This document shows, piece by piece, positions 6,689-11,737 of a stretch of DNA of 11,737 bases. The notes under the pieces are model-generated. The model had not been told where the DNA came from and made no database searches. It saw nothing but the letters and a program-made list of their open reading frames with translations. Source of the DNA: Actinomycetes bacterium (GTDB lineage Bacteria; Actinomycetota; Acidimicrobiia; Acidimicrobiales; RAAP-2); the NCBI GenBank assembly GCA_021802025.1, contig JAKABC010000037.1, positions 1-11,737 on the forward strand, written 5' to 3'. The number at the start of each line of letters is the position of its first letter. Position 1 is the stretch's first letter. The translations under genes and the position numbers were made by a program.

Positions 6689-7590
6689 GACGAACCCGAT
6701 CCGTACTCGACCACGCCGGCCGTGAGGGCCATGTAGACCTCTTCGAGCGACGCCCGCTCCGGGGTGAGTTCGAAGAGCACGACGCCCTCGTCGAAGGCGA
6801 GCTGTCCCACGGCCTCGGCGCTCAACTCGCCCACGCGCAGGGCGTCGTCGTTGACGACCTCGACGGTGGCCCCCGCGGCCCGCAGGGCGCGCTCGAGTCG
6901 TTCGCGGTCGTTGCCACGCACCACGACCGCGCCCTTGGCCGCGGCCGTGAGGTCGCTCACCGAACCCTGGGTGATGAGGTGACCCTTGCCGATCACGATG
7001 ATCTGGTCGGCGGTGACGGCCATCTCGCTCATCAGGTGGCTCGAGACGAAGACGGTGCGGCCCTCGGCGGCGAGGGAGCGGAAGAGGTCACGGATCCAGC
7101 GGATGCCCTCGGGGTCGAGCCCGTTGACCGGCTCGTCGAAGAGCAGGACGCCCGGGTCACCGAGCAGGGCCGCGGCGATCCCCAGGCGCTGGCCCATGCC
7201 GAGGGAGAAGTCGCCGACGCGCTTGGTGGCGACGCTCGCCAGGCCGACGAACTCGAGGACCTCGTCCACCCGCGAGAAGGGGATTTTGTTCGAGGCCGCC
7301 AGCGCCCGCAGGTGGTTGCGCGCGCTGCGACCGGGATGCACGGCCTTGGCCTCGAGCAGCGCCCCGACCTCGCGCAGCGGGTCGCGCAGGTCGTGGTAGG
7401 GCCGGCCGTTGACCGTGGCGCGACCCCGGCTCGGCCGGTCGAGGCCCATGATGACCCTCATCGTGGTGGACTTGCCCGAACCGTTGGGGCCGAGGAAGCC
7501 GGTGACGACCCCGGGCTGGACGACGAGGTCGAGGTCGTCCACCGCCACCGTTTTGCGATACCGCTTGGTGAGGTGCTCGATCGCGATCAT
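6685..7590 (-). CDS. ABC transporter ATP-binding protein (CcmA/drug-export type)
   Basis: This 301-residue ATPase has every nucleotide-binding motif in order. Walker A is GPNGSGKST (34-42); the signature is SLGMGQ (129-134), a common variant of LSGGQ in this group; Walker B is VLLFDE (148-153) with catalytic E153; and the switch histidine is H185. The C-terminal ~90 residues resemble the regulatory tail of actinobacterial antibiotic or lipid exporters. It powers the permease encoded directly downstream. The ATG at 7590 is selected because the protein then starts MIAIEHLTKRY, the normal beginning of the domain; the frame stays open for about 1.3 kb further upstream, but that part is antisense or out of frame to msrA and the nitronate monooxygenase gene. 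A TAGGCT hexamer lies 13 nt before the ATG. Substrate unknown. Confidence 0.9.
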   Translation of the reverse strand: MIAIEHLTKRYRKTVAVDDLDLVVQPGVVTGFLGPNGSGKSTTMRVIMGLDRPSRGRATVNGRPYHDLRDPLREVGALLEAKAVHPGRSARNHLRALAASNKIPFSRVDEVLEFVGLASVATKRVGDFSLGMGQRLGIAAALLGDPGVLLFDEPVNGLDPEGIRWIRDLFRSLAAEGRTVFVSSHLMSEMAVTADQIIVIGKGHLITQGSVSDLTAAAKGAVVVRGNDRERLERALRAAGATVEVVNDDALRVGELSAEAVGQLAFDEGVVLFELTPERASLEEVYMALTAGVVEYGSGSS

Positions 7591-7603
7591 GACGGGAGCC
7601 TCG

Positions 7604-7609
7604 AGCCTA
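7604..7609 (-). promoter_or_regulatory. Possible -10 element (TAGGCT) for the ABC transporter genes
   Basis: On the - strand TAGGCT ends 13 nt before the ATG at 7590, predicting a leader of only about 6 nt. There is no clear -35 box. It lies in the 66-bp divergent region shared with msrA. Confidence 0.3.
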
Positions 7610-7613
7610 CCCA

Positions 7614-7643
7614 GGGCCCCGGCGGCGGCCGACGGCGGGGCCC
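7614..7643. repeat. GC-rich inverted repeat between divergent promoters
   Basis: GGGCCCCG (7614-7621) pairs perfectly with CGGGGCCC (7636-7643) across a 14-nt loop. It lies between the -10-like hexamers of the ABC pair and of msrA, so it could be an operator for a dimeric regulator affecting both. In DNA this rich in G and C, an 8-bp palindrome may also arise by chance. Confidence 0.3.
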
Positions 7644-7644
7644 C

Positions 7645-7650
7645 TAGGGT
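7645..7650 (+). promoter_or_regulatory. Predicted -10 element (TAGGGT) of msrA
   Basis: TAGGGT lies 6 nt before the ATG at 7657, the spacing expected when transcription starts at the first base of the start codon. No Shine-Dalgarno sequence would then be used. No convincing -35 box is found 16-18 bp upstream. Confidence 0.45.
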
Positions 7651-7656
7651 GGGCCC

Positions 7657-8295
7657 ATGTTTAAGCGAGCCGTGATGATCGGGCCCGACGAGGCCCTCCC
7701 CGGGCGCGAGGACGCCCTCGTCGTCGCGCGTCCCCACCTGGTTCTGGGGACGTCGCTCACCGAGGTCCCCGACGGCGCCGAGGTGGCCTACGTGGCGATG
7801 GGCTGCTTCTGGGGCGCCGAGCGACTGTTCTACCGGCTCGACGGTGTGATCACCACGGCCGTGGGCTACCAGGGGGGCTTCACCCCCAACCCGACGTACC
7901 GCGAGGTCTGCACCGGTCAGACCGGCCACGCCGAGGTCGTGCGCGTCGTGTTCGATCCGACGCGGTTGAGCTACGCCGACGTCGTGCGCACGTTCTTCGA
8001 GAACCACGACCCGACCCAGGGTTACCGCCAGGGCAACGACGTGGGCACCCAGTACCGCAGCGCCCTCTTCGTCCTCGACGCCGCCCAGGAGGCGATCGCC
8101 CGCGAGGTCGCCGCGGCCTACCGCGAGCGCCTCGCCGCCGCGGGCTTCGGCGAGGTGACGACCGAGATCGCCCCCGCGGGTCCCTTCTACCTGGCCGAGG
8201 AGTACCACCAGCAGTACCTCGAGGCGAACCCCGACGGCTACTGCGGGATCGCCGGCACCGGGGTGAGCTGCCCCGTCGGCCTCGGGGCGCCCTAG
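7657..8295 (+). CDS. msrA: Peptide methionine-S-sulfoxide reductase MsrA
   Basis: The 212-residue protein has the catalytic GCFWG motif with C50 and the two recycling cysteines C196 and C205 near the C-terminus. This is the same three-cysteine arrangement and length as E. coli MsrA. Conserved blocks such as GYQGG, TGHAEVV and FFENHDPTQ, together with the QYRSALF strand and YHQQYL, are all present. It reduces methionine-S-sulfoxide in proteins and free methionine, with thioredoxin as electron donor, in the cytoplasm. The ~45-residue N-terminal extension before the catalytic core is normal for the long MsrA class. The ATG at 7657 follows TAGGGT by 6 nt, suggesting leaderless expression, and the gene is divergent from an ABC exporter. 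Its TAG stop interlocks with the opposite-strand stop of the nitronate monooxygenase gene. No msrB is in the window. Confidence 0.96.
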   Translation: MFKRAVMIGPDEALPGREDALVVARPHLVLGTSLTEVPDGAEVAYVAMGCFWGAERLFYRLDGVITTAVGYQGGFTPNPTYREVCTGQTGHAEVVRVVFDPTRLSYADVVRTFFENHDPTQGYRQGNDVGTQYRSALFVLDAAQEAIAREVAAAYRERLAAAGFGEVTTEIAPAGPFYLAEEYHQQYLEANPDGYCGIAGTGVSCPVGLGAP

Positions 8296-9251
8296 GCGCC
8301 CAGGCGAGCGAGGATCGCCTCGGCCTCTCTCACCATGTCGGAGACGATGCGTGCGGCCGGCACCACCTCGTCGATCGCGCCCACGACCTGACCGGCCGGG
8401 TAGCCCTCGCGCTCGGGGTCGACCCCGGGAGTGGTCTCGTCGCCGCCGAGGTGGAACGTGCCCTCGCCCAACGCCACGCCGAGCTGCTCGGGGAAGGGGC
8501 GCAGGGACGAGGGATCCTTCTCGTAGCGCTCGGTGGTCGCGTTGCGCAGCACGCGCATGGTCTTGCCGGTGAAGGCCCGTGAGACGACGGTCGCGTCCTC
8601 GGCCGCCGTCAGGATCCGCTCGTGGTAGCCGGGTAGGGCCCGTGCCTCGGGCGTGGCGATGAAGCGCGTACCGACCCACACGCCGTCGGCGCCCAGGGCG
8701 AGCGCCGCGGCGAGCCCGCGCCCGTCGGCCACGCCACCGGCCGCGACGACGGGGACGCGCCCGTCGACGGCGTCGACGACCAGGGGTACGAGCACCATGG
8801 TCGCGACCGCTCCGGTGTGACCGCCGGCCTCGGTGCCCTGGGCCACCACCAGGTCGCAGCCCGCGTCGATCGCTCGACGGGCGTGCTCGACCTTGCCGCA
8901 GAGCGAGACGACCAGCACGTCGTGACGGTGGCACAGGTCGACCACGCGCGAGGGCACGCCGAGACCGGCGACGAGGGCGCGGGCCCCACCCTCGAGGGCG
9001 ACCTCCGTCTGGGCCACGAGGGTGTCAGCGAAGGCGGTGAGCAGGTCCACCCCGAAGGGCCGCGCCGTGGCCGAACGCGTCAGGGCGATCTCGTCGCGCA
9101 GCTGGCCCGTCGACATCGTCGAGGCCCCGAGGCAGCCGAAACCCCCGGCCTCGCAGACCGCGGCCGTGAGGGCGCTGTAGGCGACCCCGCCCATACCGGC
9201 GAGCATCACCGGGTGCTCGACGCCGAGGAGGTCGGTCAGTCGCGTGCGCAC
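8292..9251 (-). CDS. Nitronate monooxygenase / 2-nitropropane dioxygenase-family flavin enzyme
   Basis: The 319-residue TIM-barrel protein starts at a GTG (9249-9251). It has the class I nitronate monooxygenase hallmarks: an N-terminal LGVEHPVMLAGMGGVA region, AQGTEAGGHTG with the presumed catalytic H145, the FMN-phosphate loop VPVVAAGGVADGRG, and GADGVWVGTRFIAT. Such FMN enzymes oxidise alkyl nitronates such as propionate 3-nitronate with O2; many homologues annotated this way are NAD(P)H-quinone or enoyl reductases instead, so the reaction is not settled. No transmembrane or signal sequence is seen. It lies 4 nt downstream of nhaA on the same strand but has its own TAGGTT hexamer 6 nt before the GTG. 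Its stop codon overlaps that of msrA within CCTAGG. Confidence 0.88.
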   Translation of the reverse strand: MRTRLTDLLGVEHPVMLAGMGGVAYSALTAAVCEAGGFGCLGASTMSTGQLRDEIALTRSATARPFGVDLLTAFADTLVAQTEVALEGGARALVAGLGVPSRVVDLCHRHDVLVVSLCGKVEHARRAIDAGCDLVVAQGTEAGGHTGAVATMVLVPLVVDAVDGRVPVVAAGGVADGRGLAAALALGADGVWVGTRFIATPEARALPGYHERILTAAEDATVVSRAFTGKTMRVLRNATTERYEKDPSSLRPFPEQLGVALGEGTFHLGGDETTPGVDPEREGYPAGQVVGAIDEVVPAARIVSDMVREAEAILARLGA

Positions 9252-9255
9252 GGAC

Positions 9256-10410
9256 TCAACCTAGCGACCGGGCCGAGCGGCGCAGGAGCCACACCCCGAG
9301 CAGCGCCGCGACCACCGAGCTCGCGAGCAGGCCGAGGTCGAGCGCGGCGTAGGTGGGACTGTCCACGCCGAAGAGGGTGCCCGCGAAGAGCAGTGGCACC
9401 GTGAAGCCGATCGCGCAGACCACGGCGACCTCGCCGATGAGACGCGCCGAGAGGGTGGGGTGGGGTGAGAAGCCCGCGAGCCGGGCGAGACCCACTCCGC
9501 CGGTGATGCCCACGATCTTTCCCCCCAAGCGGATCACGATCGTGGCGAGCACCAGGACGAGCGTGGGGGACCCGGAGAGCTGGCGCCAGGCGACCCCGCA
9601 CGCCACGAGGGCGAACAGCGGCAAGACGACGGTGGCCGACGCGAGGGTGGCGCGTCGTTCGAGTCGGTCGCACCAGGGGGCGCCGGTGTTGATGAGGCCT
9701 CCGGCGAGCACACCGGCCAGTGCGGGGTCGACGTTGGCCCACGCGAAGCCGAGCCACGTCGCCCCCACGAGGACGAGCGCCGATCCCGCGCGATTGCGGC
9801 GGCGCACGAGCGGCGTGCCGACGACGAGGACGACCGCGAGCGCCGCCAGCCCCACCGGGCGTGGGTGAGTGGTTCCGGTCAGCGTGAGCACGATGACGCT
9901 CGCCACGTCGTCGGCGATGGCGAGGGTGAGCAGGAAGGTCCGCAGCGCCGGCGGGAGGCGCCGGCCGACGAGGGCGACCACGCCCAAGGAGAAGGCGACG
10001 TCGGTCGCCATGGGGACACCCCAGCCCCGGACGAGGGCCGCCCGGCCGAGCAGGTGGCCCAGGGCGAGCGAGCCGAGGGCGGTCGCGGCCATCCCGCCGA
10101 GGGCGCCGACGACCGGCGCCACGGCGCGACGGCGCTCGACCAGCACGCCGCGGCTCAGCTCGCGCGAGAGTTCCAGCCCCACCGCGGCGAAGAACACGAC
10201 CATCAGGCCGTTGACGATGAGGTCGTGGATCGTGCCGACGCCCACGAAGGCGCCGAGGCGACCGGCGACGTGGTCGGTGTCGAGGGCGAAGTAGGACGAG
10301 GGGGCGGCGGCCGACCACACCAGGGCGGTCGCGACACCCGTGGAGAGGGTCACGGCGGAGGCGTACTCGCGCCGCGCGGCGCGCGATAGCCGGCGCGCGA
10401 GCGGGCCCAC
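9256..10410 (-). CDS. nhaA: Na+/H+ antiporter NhaA
   Basis: The 384-residue product is almost the length of E. coli NhaA (388) and is hydrophobic throughout, consistent with about 12 membrane helices. Key residues are present: D137 in ATDVAFSLGV (E. coli D133), the ion-binding pair D167-D168 in LAIADDVA (D163-D164), K298 in GGKIVG (K300), and the pH-sensing cluster E80-R83-E84 in VGLELSREL. It exchanges cytoplasmic Na+ or Li+ for external H+. The frame can extend to 10533, but that would run into the divergent MFS gene; GTG at 10410 gives the usual N-terminus length and lies 7 nt after TAGCCT, with GGAGG also just upstream. One oddity is IVNGLMVVFF, where most homologues have VNDGLM or INDALM, so the conserved Asp (E. 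coli D65) is lost. Confidence 0.93.
   Translation of the reverse strand: MGPLARRLSRAARREYASAVTLSTGVATALVWSAAAPSSYFALDTDHVAGRLGAFVGVGTIHDLIVNGLMVVFFAAVGLELSRELSRGVLVERRRAVAPVVGALGGMAATALGSLALGHLLGRAALVRGWGVPMATDVAFSLGVVALVGRRLPPALRTFLLTLAIADDVASVIVLTLTGTTHPRPVGLAALAVVLVVGTPLVRRRNRAGSALVLVGATWLGFAWANVDPALAGVLAGGLINTGAPWCDRLERRATLASATVVLPLFALVACGVAWRQLSGSPTLVLVLATIVIRLGGKIVGITGGVGLARLAGFSPHPTLSARLIGEVAVVCAIGFTVPLLFAGTLFGVDSPTYAALDLGLLASSVVAALLGVWLLRRSARSLG
9258..9263 (-). promoter_or_regulatory. Predicted -10 element (TAGGTT) of the nitronate monooxygenase gene
   Basis: On the - strand TAGGTT is 6 nt before the GTG at 9251, predicting a leaderless mRNA. It is written into the final codons CTA GGT TGA of nhaA, like the one at the end of the FGGY kinase. 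No -35 box is visible. Confidence 0.4.
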
Positions 10411-10417
10411 GTCCTCC

Positions 10418-10423
10418 AGGCTA
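10418..10423 (-). promoter_or_regulatory. Predicted -10 element (TAGCCT) of nhaA
   Basis: On the - strand TAGCCT is 7 nt before the GTG at 10410. The spacer contains GGAGG very close to the start codon, so either leaderless or ribosome-binding-site initiation is possible. The hexamer supports the 10410 start over the longer open frame. Confidence 0.4.
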
Positions 10424-10450
10424 CCGATACGAACGAGAGTGGTGAGCCGG

Positions 10451-10456
10451 TAGCGT
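10451..10456 (+). promoter_or_regulatory. Possible -10 element (TAGCGT) for the MFS transporter gene
   Basis: TAGCGT lies about 40 nt before the ATG, predicting a leader near 33 nt long. No good -35 box is seen. It is divergent from the nhaA -10 hexamer, the two being 27 bp apart. Confidence 0.3.
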
Positions 10457-10486
10457 GGGCCGTCCCGCCCCCGGGACCGACGCGAC

Positions 10487-10492
10487 GAGGTG
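10487..10492 (+). promoter_or_regulatory. Ribosome-binding site (GAGGTG) of the MFS transporter gene
   Basis: GAGGTG matches the anti-Shine-Dalgarno sequence and its GAGG part ends 5 nt before the ATG at 10496. It fixes the start of the exporter gene and contrasts with the leaderless-looking starts elsewhere in the window. Confidence 0.6.
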
Positions 10493-10495
10493 ACC

Positions 10496-11737
10496 ATGTC
10501 CAGCGAGCCCAGCGTCAGCCGAACGGTGAGCAAGCGCGAGCTCTACGTGATCTTCGGGGCGCTGATGCTGGGCATGCTTCTCTCGGCTCTCGACTCGACG
10601 ATCGTCTCGACGGCGCTGCCCACCATCGTCGGGGACCTCCACGGGGCCAGTCGGATCAGCTGGGTGGTGACGGGCTACCTGCTCGCCACCACGGTCAGCA
10701 CGCCGATGTGGGGCAAGCTCGGGGACCTCTACGGCCGCAAGAACTTCTTCCAGTACTCGATCGTCATCTTCGTGGTCGGCTCGATGCTGTGCGGGCTGGC
10801 CCACTCGATGGTCGAGCTGATCATCTTTCGCTCGCTGCAGGGGATCGGCGGCGGGGGGCTCATGATCGAGGCCCAGGCAATCATCGCCGACGTCGTGTCG
10901 CCGCGTGAGCGCGGCCGCTACGCCGGCTTCTTCGGGGCCGTCTTCGGGGCCGCAACCGTTTTCGGCCCACTGCTCGGAGGGGTGATCGTGGAGTACTGGT
11001 CGTGGCGGTGGATCTTCTTCGTCAACCTGCCGGTGGGGATCCTCGCCCTCGTCGTGACCGCGGCGGTCCTACCCAAGACGACGACTCGGGTCAGCCACGA
11101 TATCGACTACCGCGGCTTCGCGGTCCTGGCCGTGTCGAGTTCGGCGCTCATCGTGTTCACCTCGCTCGGGGGCACTTCGCTGGCGTGGCTCAGCGCCCCG
11201 TCGATGGCGCTGGTGGCCGTCGGGGTGGTTGCGGCGGCGGCCTTCGTCGCGATTGAGCGCCGGGCGACCGAGCCGATCCTGCCCCTCAAGCTCTTCTCCA
11301 ACCGCGTCTTCTCCTCCTCCTCGGCCATCGGCTTCGTCGTCGGCTTCTCGATGTTCGGGGCGCTCACGTACCTGCCGGTCTTCCTCCAACTCGTTCGGGG
11401 TGTCTCGCCGACCGCCTCGGGCGTGCGGCTGCTGCCGCTCATGGTGGGGCTCTTCGGGGCGTCTATCACCGCCGGCGCGCTGGTCTCCAAGGGCTGGCGC
11501 TACCGGCCGTTCCCCATCGTGGGCACGGCCGTCATGACCCTCGGGCTCGGCCTGCTCGGGGTGGTCTCGGAGTCGACCTCGAACTGGGTGCTCAGCGGGT
11601 CCATGGTGATTCTCGGCATCGGGCTCGGGCTGGTGATGCAGCTGCTCGTCACGGTCGTCCAGAACGCCGTGCACCCCTCGGATATCGGGGCGGCGACGGC
11701 GGGGGCCAACTTCTTTCGTTCGATGGGCGGCTCCTTC
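10496..11737 (+). CDS. MFS drug-efflux transporter, DHA2 (EmrB/QacA, 14-TM) family, 3'-truncated
   Basis: The frame is open from the ATG at 10496 to the window edge: 414 codons with no stop, so the C-terminus is missing. LDSTIVSTALP (32-42) is the helix-1 signature of DHA2 exporters. GKLGDLYGRK (73-82) is MFS motif A in the helix 2-3 loop, and the stretch through GPLLGG (157-162) is the antiporter motif C in helix 5. RWIFFVNLPVG (171-181) is also characteristic of this family. About eleven or twelve hydrophobic segments are visible in the part present; complete members have 14 and usually 480-550 residues or more. It is a proton-driven exporter of drugs or toxic organic compounds in the cytoplasmic membrane. 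Substrate is unknown, and no TetR or MarR regulator is adjacent within the window. Confidence 0.93.
   Translation, partial: MSSEPSVSRTVSKRELYVIFGALMLGMLLSALDSTIVSTALPTIVGDLHGASRISWVVTGYLLATTVSTPMWGKLGDLYGRKNFFQYSIVIFVVGSMLCGLAHSMVELIIFRSLQGIGGGGLMIEAQAIIADVVSPRERGRYAGFFGAVFGAATVFGPLLGGVIVEYWSWRWIFFVNLPVGILALVVTAAVLPKTTTRVSHDIDYRGFAVLAVSSSALIVFTSLGGTSLAWLSAPSMALVAVGVVAAAAFVAIERRATEPILPLKLFSNRVFSSSSAIGFVVGFSMFGALTYLPVFLQLVRGVSPTASGVRLLPLMVGLFGASITAGALVSKGWRYRPFPIVGTAVMTLGLGLLGVVSESTSNWVLSGSMVILGIGLGLVMQLLVTVVQNAVHPSDIGAATAGANFFRSMGGSF

Noticed and set aside
5891..6736. 281-codon + strand frame antisense to the ABC permease
   Set aside because: Very charged, repetitive Gly/Glu/Asp/Arg composition, the usual antisense image of a membrane protein gene.
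7591..8934. Long - strand open frame continuing upstream of the ABC ATPase, apparently giving a 749-residue fusion
   Set aside because: It is antisense to msrA and out of frame with the nitronate monooxygenase gene; the ATPase domain starts normally at ATG 7590.
5181..9251. Nitroreductase and nitronate monooxygenase as a joint nitro-compound degradation system
   Set aside because: The two genes are about 2.4 kb apart, separated by ABC and msrA genes, and each has its own predicted promoter; both families have broad, non-nitro roles.
10411..10533. Longer NhaA N-terminus starting at 10533
   Set aside because: It would overlap the MFS start and the divergent promoters; the extra residues are not NhaA-like and GTG 10410 gives the family's normal length.
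1..11737. Mobile element, toxin-antitoxin, phage-defence or CRISPR content
   Set aside because: No transposase, integrase, direct-repeat array, tRNA-linked attachment site or composition shift is visible anywhere in the window.

Overview
The window looks like chromosomal DNA from a high-GC actinobacterium (Actinomycetota). The evidence is very high GC at third codon positions, frequent GTG starts, stop/start overlaps of the form GTGA, and several start codons lying 6-8 nt after a TANNNT hexamer, which is the layout of leaderless mRNAs. An acidimicrobial lineage is only a guess. I see no rRNA, tRNA, CRISPR array, insertion sequence, prophage or attachment site. Coding density is extreme: the longest stretch without a gene is 85 bp (10411-10495), so no stretch above 300 bases lacks a gene.

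Left block, + strand, 1-5172. Four tightly packed genes form a probable operon: a sphingosine-1-phosphate-lyase-like PLP enzyme (5' end cut by the window edge), an FGGY carbohydrate kinase, an HSL-type alpha/beta-hydrolase, and an alkaline-phosphatase-superfamily hydrolase of the sulfatase/phosphonate monoester hydrolase (PMH) type. Lyase/kinase and hydrolase/sulfatase are each joined by 4-nt GTGA overlaps; the kinase and hydrolase are 6 nt apart. Together they suggest stepwise breakdown of an esterified, phosphorylated or sulfated substrate, ending in PLP-dependent cleavage of a phosphorylated amino alcohol. The substrate is not identifiable from sequence. This block is the best candidate for an undescribed pathway.

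Middle block, 5181-8295. On the - strand lie an ABC transporter ATPase and its ABC-2-type permease (4-nt GTGA overlap), followed by a separately promoted FMN nitroreductase whose end converges on the sulfatase. A 66-bp divergent region (7591-7656) separates the ABC pair from msrA (peptide methionine sulfoxide reductase A) on the + strand.

Right block, 8292-11737. msrA converges on a nitronate monooxygenase-like flavin enzyme, with the two stop codons interlocked in one CTAG palindrome. Upstream of that enzyme on the - strand is nhaA (Na+/H+ antiporter). Divergent from nhaA, on the + strand, is a DHA2-type MFS drug exporter cut by the right edge of the window. These are stress and housekeeping functions with separate promoters, not an obvious single system.

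The clearest regulatory pattern is a -10-like TAGNNT hexamer 6-8 nt before the starts of the hydrolase, nitroreductase, msrA, nitronate monooxygenase and nhaA genes. In two cases it is written into the last codons of the upstream gene.
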